Shown: positions 21,930-34,800 of the stretch, piece by piece
Layout: each line of letters begins with the position of its first letter
Position numbering within the stretch: position 1 is the first letter of the stretch
NCBI RefSeq assembly: GCF_037392515.1
Contig: NC_090288.1
Coordinates: forward strand, 124,001-188,000
Length of the DNA: 64,000 nt
Direction of reading: 5' to 3'
From: Haliotis asinina
Lineage: Eukaryota > Mollusca > Gastropoda > Lepetellida > Haliotidae
The notes under the pieces: model-generated
What the model was told of the DNA's origin: nothing
Database searches by the model: none
The model's input: only the letters and a program-made list of their open reading frames with translations
Made by a program: the position numbers and the translations under genes

Positions 21930-23050
21930 AATAATATAGGGACTAACAATGTTACCTTCAGTATCAGTATGAGGTAGTAATAATGTCATACCATCAGTAG
22001 CAACAATGAGGCATTAATGACATCATACCAACTGAAGCCAATTATAGCAACAATGATCTTGGCAAAGATCCCCAAAAGACAAGTGACACACACTGAGATA
22101 CAAAATGCTTTTAATGCCTTTGATTTCTTTTCACTTGACAGTCTTTTCTCCAGACACTGGAAACTGTGAAGTATCATTCAGACAAACATGCACCACAACA
22201 CAGAGTTATTCATCTTAGACACAACCGACCTGGACTTACAATATCACGCTTTCAGCTACATATAAATATACTGCATGACAACTAGCATCAGACGGAGGGG
22301 ACAGGACAATCAAGGACAAGTGGTTAGTTATAGAAATTTACTGAACTAGCAGTAAAGTACACAGTATTTGCCACAGTCTCTAACCCTGTGTACACCAGAT
22401 GAACCAGTCTGACCCTGTGTACACAGGATGAACCAGTATGACATTGTGTCAGGTACATGCTCGAAGTAAGGGACTGTCTGAAGGCAGAAGAGATGTAGGT
22501 TCACATTATCAGCCAAGTATTTGTCCCAGTACAGGTTGTCAAGGAAAACCACACACTGGCTAAATGTGAACTGCAAAGTTTCTTATCTTACTTCACACAT
22601 AAATGTCATTTTCGGATTGAAAATAATAGAAGAGTGCTTAGCCAATGTACCCCACTTACATGCAAGTACATTTCAATGCATCCCCCTGCTAATGACAACT
22701 CATTCGGTACTTCGTGGTAGTACTTCCTTATCTCGAATAACATTGAATCACGCACGATGCAAGAAAATTACTGATGTTCTGCGAATGCAAATTGATGTAA
22801 GGGATGTAACTCTAAATCTGTTTTTCTTGTGTCATCTGCACAATCTAGCGATTACTACAAAAAGATCTGCCTCACATTACAATAAATACATTTTGACAAA
22901 ATGTAGTCCCTATGAGCATTAAGAAGGGGAAATACACCACAGCAATTTTACTGCGACAAGACAAGATGCAAGATTCGAATCATTTAATTCACACAGGTTG
23001 GCTAAGTTTACCCATGCTTCAAACAGTTCAAAATTAACATTGAGGTTTTT
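21930..23050. other. Intergenic, nothing firmly recognised
   Basis: Open frames at 22346-22576 (-) and 22521-22922 (+) overlap each other and show no known motif. No confident gene. Confidence 0.35.
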
Positions 23051-23053
23051 AGG

Positions 23054-23180
23054 AAGATAAATGTTGTTAACTGGTCCCTTGGGGCCTATGGGTTGATGTA
23101 CCCTCAGGCTCAGGGAACAGAAATAAACATCAAAGGGCACATGACCCCATGTCCCTCTCGTGACCAGTGAACAACTTATA
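23054..23180. repeat. Foldback repeat, copy A
   Basis: Ends are inverted repeats: GTTGTTAACTGGTCCCTTGG at the left against the complement of CTCGTGACCAGTGAACAAC at the right. The same family is at 59238-59401. Internal sequences are also related (GTACCCTC, TTTATTTCTGTTCCCTGAG on the minus strand). Confidence 0.65.
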
Positions 23181-23559
23181 ATGTACAGATCGTAACTTCC
23201 TTGTACAGCATGTACACTCCTGTACTGTGGGTGTGAAATGGAGACTGAGTAATTCAAATGGTCATGTGTGGTTGTGCCACATGGTCACTTGCTACACACA
23301 GGTAATCAACACAACACAATGACAGGTAAGTGCCCTATGGCTACAAACAATGCAGCTTCCATTGTTACTGTGGCATATGAGAAACACAAACCAAACACAG
23401 CATACAAACCACTGTGGACATGAGCTTCAATCATGACTGATCCACAATACTCTTATAGAAATGAGGTACTTGCTGATATGTTACTGTGTGGGGCACTTGA
23501 TGCTCTGTATATCAGCTAACCTTTCTCGAGTCATTACATGACAGATAAAATAGATTGCT

Positions 23560-23870
23560 GTTACACTGTTTGATATATATCCCCATAATATTGTCATATA
23601 GATGTGTTACACTGTTTGATATATATCCCCATAATATTGTCATAGGCTGTTACACTGTCATATAGATACCCTCAAAATACTGCCATACAAATTGCACTAT
23701 AACACTGTTTGATAGATACCCCCATAATGTCGTCATATAGATTGCTCTGTAACACTGTCAGATCCCCCCAAAATATTGTCATTCATATGGCTCTGTTACA
23801 CTGTCAGTTAGATGCCCCCATAGTATTGTCATATAGATTGCTCTGTTACACTGTTTGATAAATTCCTCAT
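23560..23870. repeat. Degenerate tandem repeat, about 50 bp
   Basis: Repeats of TGTTACACTGTTTGATA, then CCCCATAATATTGTCATATAG with variable spacing. Confidence 0.75.
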
Positions 23871-24093
23871 AATATGGAAGGTGGGGATGTATTTTTGTGT
23901 TTGTACCTTCATTTTGTTAACCTTTTCATACTTTTTACAAAATGCCTCAAAATCAAATAATTATGCCCAAATTTATGCATTTCTTTGCAAGATGGCCAGA
24001 ATATTGCCAGAAGCAGTTTCTCATATACCGAACCAAAGACCTACTGCAAACTATACTGTAGCGTAGTACCATTTCACCTCTAACAGATGGTGA

Positions 24094-24485
24094 GGGTGAT
24101 TACAGGTGCAGAGGGTGGATGATTACTGCTACAGAGGGTGGGATGATTACAGCTACAGAGGGTGGGATGATTACAGCTACAGAGGATGGATGATTACAGC
24201 TACAGAGGGCGGGATGATTACAGGTACAGAGGGTGGGATGATTACAGCTACAGAGGGTGGGATGATTACAGCTACAGAGGGTGGGATGATTACAGCTACA
24301 GAGGGTGGGATGTTTACAGCTACAGAGGGTGGATGTTTACAGCTACAGAGGGTGGATGATTACAGCTACAGAGGGCGGGATGTTTACAGCTACAGAGGAT
24401 GGGATGATTACAGCTACAGAGGATGGGATGATTACAGCTACAGAGGGTGGGTGATTACAGGTACAGAGGATGGGTCTATGCCAAT
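24094..24485. repeat. 24-bp minisatellite
   Basis: About 16 units of GATGATTACAGCTACAGAGG plus GTGG. The overlapping plus-strand open frame is a repeat artefact. It lies 1.2 kb beyond the F-box/WD gene's stop codon. Confidence 0.9.
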
Positions 24486-24529
24486 GAAGATGAGTGTGCA
24501 GATCCCACTGGCGTACAAGCCTCACTACT

Positions 24530-25080
24530 GATAATGTAAACACTCTGTCACACAGATATAACACAATCACCATTTGCAGAATGTTTACCAGACAGTTCTT
24601 GAAACTGGAAAAAGGAAGAACTGACACATCCAAATCTGGTGGAGATGGAGGATGCTTAATAGACTCCCACCTACATACACACATTGAAGTCAGTGTGACT
24701 AAAGGCTTGTGGGCTGGTGTATGATCTTTTTGTGGGTTTTCCCTAATGCTTAGCCCTAATATTGTCACACATTTACTGAAACAAATTAACATAATAATGG
24801 CCATTATGGATCTGAAAGTTTGACAGGTAGTCCACCAGTAGGATTCCTATAGAATCCTTGAAAACTGATGACAGATGTTGCATTTTCCTTTGATGCCTCC
24901 TCAGCTTTGACTGATGTTTAGTTCCTGGCTGATTGTGAAGAACCAAGCACTCAACAATAGTACAAACCACTCAAATAACAGATAATAGACCACATGTGAT
25001 GAAACCTGTCCGAAAATTCCCAACTTATTTGAAATGCCATCTGTAATGGCTATGTGGCCATGATATGAGTAGTCCATCAC
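24530..25080. other. 3' flank of the F-box/WD gene
   Basis: No exon or element was recognised. It may include 3' UTR of the minus-strand gene, but I could not place its polyadenylation signal. Confidence 0.35.
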
Positions 25081-25410
25081 TCAGAAGAAGAAATTCATCA
25101 GACTCTAAAGTTAACAGAGCATCATTCCCTGAAGATAACCAGAGTATAATTTTCTAATGCTCAGAGCATAATTTACGACAGTTAACCATTATTCCCTAAC
25201 ATTAACTGGAGCATCATTGCCAGTTGACCTGGGCATCATTGTCTAATGCTAACCAGACCTTCATTGAATAAAGTGAACTAGAGCATCTTTCTCTAATGCT
25301 CACAGAGCATCATTTTCTAAACATAACCAGAGCCTTATACCCTAACATTAACTGGAGCATCAATGCCTACAGTTAACCAGAGCATCATTCTCTAACGCGG
25401 TTAGACATAA
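25080..25410. repeat. Degenerate tandem repeat, about 30 bp
   Basis: Imperfect units with AACCAGAGCATCATTCTCTA and variants, about ten copies, 300-630 bp downstream of the minus-strand stop codon. Confidence 0.7.
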
Positions 25411-25713
25411 CACCTAGTGGGTGAGGGTATCAGACAAAACCCTGTGGAGGAAGGGGTCATATTGGGGGAGTGGGGTGGCCATAATTCTTTTATAGCAAAT
25501 TATGCACTGGTAGACTTGCATTGCTTTACCCAGCAAGAGAGTCTGATGAAGAGACATTTGAACACATGCACATGTAATATGAAAAGAACCTTGGCATATA
25601 TTTGTTATATTATAATATAAGTCATGGTTGAGTCTTCATGGTGCTAGGATACCATCTGTGTGAGATGCACAGGACACAGCAGGTTCCTTTCAGGATTAAG
25701 TTACTGTGATAAG

Positions 25714-25857
25714 TTAGCAGCAACTGAAGTCCCACAGTTTCACAGTCTTGTCGTAAGACCCTGACACAATGATGAAATCATTGAACTGCAGACAAGTCAC
25801 TCCATCCTTGTGATTCTGTAGGGTGACCAGCCGCTGCCCTGTCTCCAGATTCCACAC
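25714..25857 (-). CDS. F-box/WD gene terminal exon (WD6 end, WD7)
   Basis: Acceptor TTTCCAG (minus strand), stop TAA at 25714-25716. Starts VWNLETGQRLVTLQ and encodes WD7 with NHKDGVTCLQF and SGSYDKTVKLWDF. Confidence 0.92.
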   Translation of the reverse strand: MWNLETGQRLVTLQNHKDGVTCLQFNDFIIVSGSYDKTVKLWDFSCC

Positions 25858-28800
25858 CTGGAAACAACACCATACACAGACAGCTCAACAAAACACAACA
25901 GACACTCAGACAGAATAAACACAGTTCAGCAAAATAAAGATATGGTCATGTCTACATGCTGTGTCTGTCTACTCTCACCCTGATGGTCATATCTACATAC
26001 TGTGTCTGTCTACTCTCACCCTGATGGTCATATCTACTGTCTACTCTCACCCTGATGGTCATATCTACATACTGTGTCTGTCTACCCTCACCCTGATGGT
26101 TATATCTACATACTGTGTCTGTCTACTCTCACCCTGATGGTCATATCTACATACTGTGTCTGTCTTCCCTCACCCTGATGGTTTTATCTACATACTGTGT
26201 CTGTCTACTCTCATCTTGATGGTCATGTCTACACACTGTGTCTGTTTACCCTCACCTTGAGTCTGTCTACCCTCAACTTGATGGTAATGTTTACATACTG
26301 TGTCTGTTTACCCTCACCTTAATGGTTTTGTCATCTGCTGCACTGACTAGACGCCAACTGTCCGCTTGAAGACATCTGGAAGTCAACATGGAGTGCAAAA
26401 TGAAATAAGGAACAAACAAACCTGCATTTATTTGTACATGGAAGCATTTATTTTACTGTTCGTAGGCTAACTTTTCCAGGTTGAGGAACACTGAACAGTA
26501 ACATTGAGCAAGTGAAGTATTCCAACCTGACAACCCCAGTGTGGCCTTCTGCTGCCTTCCAGTCTATGGTATTGATGCACTCGCCACTGTGGATATCCCA
26601 GAATTTCAGATTGCAGTCCAGGGAGCCACTAACGATACGGGTTGCGTCAAACTGCAGACATGTGACAGCGTCATGGTGGCCAGACAGGGTTATCATGCAC
26701 AACCCTTGGTAGTTCCATACCTGCACAAAAAGAGGGTGGGTATTATAACAATCATGGACACCTGCACACAAAGAGGGTGGGTACTACAACAATCATGGAC
26801 ACCTGCACACAAAGAGGGTGGGTATTATAACAATCATGGACCCCCTGCACACAAAGAGGGTGGGTATTATAACAATCATGGACACCTGCACACAAAGAGG
26901 GTTGGTATTATAACAATCATGGACACCTGCACACAAAGAGCGTCAGTATTACAAGAATCACAGACACCTGCACACAAAGAGGGTTGGTATTATAACAATC
27001 ATGGACACCTGCACACAAAGAGGGTTGGTATTATAACAACCATGGACACCTGCACACAAAGAGGGTTGGTATTATAACAACCATGGACACCTGCACACAG
27101 AGAGGGTCAGTATTATAACAATCATGGACACCTCCACACAAAGAGGGTTGGTATTATAACAATCATGGACCCCCTGCACACAAAGAGGGTGGGTAATATA
27201 ACAATCATGGACCCCCTGCACACAAAGAGGGTGGGTAATATAACAATCATGGACCCCCTGCACACAAAGAGGGTCAGTATTACAACAATCATGGACACCT
27301 GCACACAAAGAGGGTGGGTATTATAACAATCATGGACACCTGCAACCAAAGATGACACGTATTATAAGAGCTGTGGACACATGCACATATAGGGGATCGG
27401 TATTATAACAATCATGGACACCTGCACACAAAGAGGGTGAGTATTACAACAATCATGGACACCTGCACACAAAGAGGGTCAGTATTACAACAATCGTGGA
27501 CACCTGCAACCAAAGATGACACGTATTATAAGAGCTGTGGACACATGCACATATAGGGGATCGGTATTATAACAATCATGGACACCTGCACACAAAGAGG
27601 GTCAGTATTATAACAATCATGGACACCTCCACACAAAGAGGGTTGGTATTATAACAATCATGGACACCTGCAACAAAAGATGACACGTATTATAAGAGCC
27701 GTGGACACATACACATATAGGGGATCGGTATTATAACAATCATGAACACCTCCACACAAAGAGGGTCAGTATTACAACAATCATGGACACCTGCACACAA
27801 AGAGGGTGGGTATTATAACAATCATGGACACCTGCACACAAAGAGGGTGGGTATTATAACAATCATGGACACCTGCACACAAAGAAGGTGGGTATTATAA
27901 CAATCATGGACACCTGCACACAAAGAGGGTGGGTATTATAACAATCATGGACACCTGCACACAAAGAGGGGGGGTATTATAACAATCATGGACACCTGCA
28001 CACAAAGAGCGTCAGTATTACAACAATCATGGACACCTGCACACAAAGAGGGTGGGTATTATAACAATCATGGACCCCTGCACAAAAAGAGGGTGGGTAT
28101 TATAACAATCATAGACACCTGCACAAAAAGAGGGTGGGTATTACAACAATCATGGGCACCTGCACAAAAAGAGGGTTGGTATTATAACAATCATGGACAC
28201 CTGCACACAAAGAGGGTTGGTATTATAACAATCATGGACACCTGCAACCAAAGATGACACGTATTATAAGAGCCGTGGACACCTGCACACAAAGAGGGTG
28301 GGTATTATAACAATCATGGACACCTGCACACAAAGAGGGTGTCTATTACAACAATCATGGACACCTGCACACAAAGAGGGTGGGTATTACAACAATCATG
28401 GACACCTGCACACAAAGAGGGTGGGTATTATAACAATCATGGACCCCATGCACACAAAGAGGGTGGATATTATAACAATCATGGACATCTGCACACAAAG
28501 AGGGTGGGTATTACAACAATCATGGACACCTGCACACAAAGAGGGTGGGTATTATAACAATCATGGACCCCATGCACACAAAGAGGGTGGATATTATAAC
28601 AATCATGGACATCTGCACACAAAGAGGGTGGGTATTACAACAATCATGGACACCTGCACACAAAGAGGGTGGGTATTATAACAATCATGGACCCCCTGCA
28701 CACAAAGAGGGTTGGTATTAGAACAATCATGGACACCTGCAGAAAAAGAGGGTGGGTATTACAAGAATCATGGACCCCCTGCACAAAAAGAGGGTAGGTA

Positions 28801-31800
28801 TTATAACAATCATGGACACCTGCACAAAAAGAGGGTGGGTATTATAACAATCATGGACACCTGCACAAAAAGAGGGTGGGTATTATAACAATCATGGACC
28901 CCCTGCACACAAAGAGGGTTGGTATTAGAACAATCATGGACACCTGCAGAAAAAGAGGGTGGGTATTACAAGAATCATGGACCCCCTGCACAAAAAGAGG
29001 GTAGGTATTATAACAATCATGGACACCTGCACAAAAAGAGGGTGGGTATTACAAGAATCATGGACCCCCTGCACACAAAGAGGGTCGGGATTACAACAAT
29101 CATGGACACCTGCACAAAAAGAGGGGGGGTATTATAACAATCATGGACACCTGCACACAAAGAGCGTCAGTATTACAACAATCATGGACACCTGCACACA
29201 AAGAGGGTGGGTATTATAACAATCATGGACCCCTGCACAAAAAGAGGGTGGGTATTATAACAATCATAGACACCTGCACAAAAAGAGGGTGGGTATTACA
29301 ACAATCATGGGCACCTGCACAAAAAGAGGGTTGGTATTATAACAATCATAGACACCTGCAACCAAAGATGACACGTATTATAAGAGCCGTGGACACCTGC
29401 ACACAAAGAGGGTGGGTATTATAACAATCATGGACACCTGCACACAAAGAGGGTGGGTATTACAAGAATCATGGACCCCATGCACACAAAGAGGGTGTCT
29501 ATTACAACAATCATGGACACCTGCACACAAAGAGGGTGGGTATTATAACAATCATGGACACCTGCACACAAAGAGGGTGGGTATTATAACAATCATGGAC
29601 CCCATGCACACAAAGAGGGTGGATATTATAACAATCATGGACATCTGCACACAAAGAGGGTGGGTATTACAACAATCATGGACACCTGCACACAAAGAGG
29701 GTGGGTATTATAACAATCATGGACCCCCTGCACACAAAGAGGGTTGGTATTATAACAATCATGGACACCTGCACACAAAGAGGGTTGGTATTATAACAAC
29801 CATGGACACCTGCACACAAAGAGGGTTGGTATTATAACAATCATGGACACCTGCAGAAAAAGAGGGTGGGTATTACAAGAATCATGGACCCCCTGCACAA
29901 AAAGAGGGTGGGTATTACAACAATCATGGACACCTGCACACAAAGAGGGTGGGTATTATAACAATCATGGACATCTGCACACAAAGGGGATTGGTATTAT
30001 AACAATCATGGACACCTGCACACAAAGAGGGTTGGTATTATAACAATCATCGACACCTGCACACAAAGAGGGTGGGTGTTATAACAATCATGAACACCTG
30101 CACACAAAGTGGGTTGGTATTATAACAATCATGGACACCTGCACACAAAGAGGGTGGGTATTATAACAATCATGGACATCTGCACACAAAGGGGATTGGT
30201 ATTATAACAATCATGAACACCTGCAAACAAAGAGGGTTGGTATTATAACAATCATGAACACCTGCACACAAAGATGATATGTATTATAAGAGCCGTGGAC
30301 ATGTACACACAAAGGGGATTGGTATTATAACAATCATGGACACCTGCAACCAAAGATGGTACATATTACAACAACACAGAAGACCTACACACCAACATAC
30401 TGTAACATACTAAATACAGGATATGGAAAGCGACTCCTACCTTGATGGTGTTGTCACAGGATCCTGACACAATCTTGCTCTCGTTGAAGTGAACACATAA
30501 TACTGCTGCATTGTGACCTCTGAAACAGACACAATCTTGAGTGACATGTATTACAAACATAGGATGGATGTGGCAACATGCAGGATGGACGTGAAAACAT
30601 GGAGTGAGTGAGTGAGTTAGTTTTACGCTGCACTCAGCAATATTCCAGCTTATGGCGGCGTTTTGTAAATAATTGAGTCTGTACCAGACAATCAAGTGAT
30701 CAACAACATGAACATCGATCTGCACAATTGAGAACTGATGACATGTCAACCAAGTCAGCAAGCCTGACCACCCGATCCCGCCTCTTACTACAAGCACAGT
30801 CGCCTTTTATGGCAGCATGTGTTGCTGAAGGCCTAGTCTACCTCGGGACCTACACTTGTTAGGATGAACTTGACAGTCTGTAGAATGAACATAGCATGGA
30901 CATGACAACATGTAGGGTGAACATGTCAACATGCAGAGTGAGCATGACAACATGTAGGATGGACATGACAACAAGTAGTATAAGCATGACAACATGTAGG
31001 ATGAACATGTGCGATGGACATGACAACATGTAGTGTGAACTTCACAACCTGTAGGGTGGATATAACATGTAGGATGAACATGACAACATGTAGTGTGAAC
31101 ATGTTTGCATGTAGGATGGACATGACATGTAGGACGGACAGGGCAACAAGTAGGATGCACAAAACAACATGTAGAGCGATCATGAGAACAAGTAGGAATG
31201 ACATGACAATTTGTAGGAAGGACATGACAACATGTAGGATGGACATGGAAACATGTAGGATGGACAAGACAGCATTTAGGATGGATATGACATGTAGGAT
31301 GAACATGACAACATGTAGTGTGAACATGACTGTGTAGGATCAATATAACAAGATGTAGAATGGACATGTCAACATGTACAATGGACATGTCAACATGTAG
31401 GATTGATATGACAAGATGTATGATGAACATGTCAAAATGTAGGATGGATATGACAATATGTAGGATAAACATGTCAAAATGTAGGATGGACATGACAAGA
31501 TGTAGGATGGCCATGACAAGACATAGGATGGCTATGTCAACATGTAGAATGACCATGACAAGATGTAGGATGGACATGACAAGATGTAGGATGGACATGA
31601 CAAGATGTAGGATAGATATGTCAACATGTAGAATGACCATGACAAGATGTAGGATGGCCATGTCAAGATGTAGGATGGCCATGACAAGGTGTAGGATAGA
31701 TATGTCAATATGTAGGATGGACATGACAAGGTGTAGGATAGATATGTCAATATGTAGGATGGACATGACAAGATGTAGGATGGCCATGACAAGATGTAGG

Positions 31801-34800
31801 ATGGCCATGACAAGGTGTAGGATAGATATGTCAAGATGTAGGATGGATATGTCAAGATGTAGGATGGACATGACAAGATGTAGGATGGCCATGACAAGAT
31901 GTAGGATGGCCATGACAAGGTGTAGGATAGATATGTCAATATGTAGGATGGACATGACAAGGTGTAGGATAGATATGTCAATATGTAGGATGGACATGAC
32001 AAGATGTAGGATAGATATGTCAATATGTAGGATGGACATGACAAGATGTAGGATGGCCATGACAAGATGTAGGATGGCCATGACAAGGTGTAGGATAGAT
32101 ATGTCAATATGTAGGATGGACATGACAAGGTGTAGGATAGATATGTCAATATGTAGGATGGACATGACAAGATGTAGGATGGACATGTCAAGGTGTAGGA
32201 TAGATATGTCAATATGTAGGATGGCCATGACAAGGTGTAGGATAGATATGTCAATATGTAGGATGGACATGACAAGATGTAGGATGGCCATGACAAGATG
32301 TAGGATGGCCATGACAAGGTGTAGGATAGATATGTCAATATGTAGGATGGACATGACAAGATGTAGGATGGACATGTCAAGGTGTAGGATGGACATGACA
32401 AGATGTAGGATGGTCATGACAAGGTGTAGGATAGATATGTCAATATGTAGGATGGACATGACAAGATGTAGGATGGCCATGACAAGGTGTAGGATAGATA
32501 TGTCAATATGTAGGATGGACATGACAAGATGTAGGATGGCCATGACAAGGTGTAGGATAGATATGTCAATATGTAGGATGGCCATGTCAAGATGTAGGAT
32601 GGCCATGACAAGGTGTAGGATAGATATGTCAATATGTAGGATGGACATGACAAGATGTAGGATGGCCATGACAAGGTGTAGGATAGATATGTCAATATGT
32701 AGGATGGACATGACAAGATGTAGGATGGATATGTCAAGATGTAGGATGGACATGACAAGATGTAGGATGGATATGTCAAGATGTAGGATGGACATGACAA
32801 GATGTAGGATGGATATGTCAAGATGTAGGATGGACATGACAACACAATCAGGGAGCGTATGACGTGATGATGTTTCTGAGAGACTCCTTACCGTAGTGTT
32901 CTCCTACAGTTGCCTGTCTTAAGGTCCCACACTTTGAGTGTCTTGTCATATGAGCCACTGATCACCTTGTCATCATCTACCTGTGGAAGAAGTTAAATCT
33001 CCATGCCTCATCTGTTAAGTCTTTGAATGTCATTTAGAAGTGAAAATACATAAGAATGAAGATTTTTATGGATATCAACTTCTTTATGAGAGAACACAAC
33101 GTTTCGGAGTTAATGCTTACTCCTTCATCAGGTGATTGAGAAAGGGATACAGAGGTGTATTTATATGTACAGGTAAAACAATAACAAAGTAACAAGTGGA
33201 ATGAGTTAACGAGAGCTAGTATAAACAAGCACTGATAGGAAGCCGATAGTTAGGATAACAATGATGGAAGCCAATGGTTACAGTTGATCGGATATGTTTA
33301 CATAACACAGATACGGGGTAAGGACGATGTACATGATTGGGGATAAGGATGGAAGCCAATGGTGATACATTACGCATGATAGGATGATGTACATAACACA
33401 CGATAGGGGGTGAGCATGTTTACATGAGGGTTGATGATGTACAAACACAAGTAGGTAAGGATGTACTCGGGTAGACTGGCTATACATGAGTTACATAGAT
33501 AGAATGTACACAGATAGATGAGATTAATTTATCAATAAGTCCCAGGCACTTGGTAGGTACACTCCTAGGTCGCGGTTGATGGCTGGTTTCTGTCTCCGGA
33601 TCTCGATGGCCTCTTGCAGTTTCCTTTGGCGCCAGTTGTTGCTGTTGGTAGATAGTATCCTGGTGTCCTCCCATCGAACTGAGTGTTCAGGGTTCTTGAG
33701 AATGTGTTCAGAGATTGCCGATTTCTATTCGAGTTTCCTGACTGAGGTCTGATGTTCCTTCATTCTGGTGTTGATTGGTCTCAGCGTTTCTCCAATGTAT
33801 AGGTCGCCACAGTTGCAAGGGATCTGGTAGATGCATCAATAATTGTGAAAACCAGTAATCATCTAACTTTCCTGTTACGATGCCGGGACAACAACCTCAT
33901 TCCCAGAGGATTTCAACTGTCATCTCCTGTCCCTCACTCACCTGCCATCAACAAGATACTCCACAATGCCAGCACCAGAATAGTCAAGCACCAGATACAG
34001 CACCTACGCCGCCACAAGTCCCATCTCCAAAAAGACATTGAAACCAGCAGAAGCCACCTATAAGACACCCTCGAGTCTGACCTCTACCACAAGACCCAGT
34101 CCTTAGCAGAGAAGACCAAGCAGCACCTCCATGAGAAAGTGAAAACTACCCACATCACCAAGTTCACCCAGTTACAACGTCCTTCCACCTCCAACATTCG
34201 TGAAGCTGACAACAACATCACCAACCTCAAGACAGTCATCAACCTCAGCAGCAAGCCTCTCACACCATCTCAGACGTCCCTCCTTGCTAAAGGCCTGAAG
34301 TATGTCCCAGTCGCCGCCAAGATCAACACAGATGCCTTCATCACCAGCATTGAAAGTGGACTTCAACAACTGGCTCCCAATGGCAACGTAAACTACCTCC
34401 GACACCAGAGTATAGACACCATCAACCAAGCTCCCAAGCCCCGCCCCAACCTCACGCACCAAGAGAGACAGGCCATCACCGAACTCAAGAAGGATGACAG
34501 CATCACCATCACCGAAGCTGACAAGGGCAAAGCAGCAGTCATCATGGACACCCCGGAATTCCTCCAGCTCGTCAACAACAGCCTCTCAGACACCACCACC
34601 TACATCAACATCAAGAAAGATCCGACGGCCAGACTGGAAAGACAACACAAGAAAACCCTGAAGGACCTCCATGAGAAGAGAGAAATCAACGACATCATCT
34701 TCAACCAGCTGAACCCTATCAACTCCCAAGCCCCATACGGAAGAGCCACCATCAAGATCCACTAGAACCCGCCCAAAGCCCGGATCCTAGTCTGCTCAAG

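Noticed and set aside
22346..22922. Possible gene on either strand
   Set aside because: Two overlapping open frames on opposite strands, neither with a recognisable motif, splice sites or codon pattern.
30807..32862. Possible 676- and 500-residue repeat proteins
   Set aside because: 21-bp unit artefact: both strands open, no start context, no conserved domain, and located between two exons of the F-box/WD gene.
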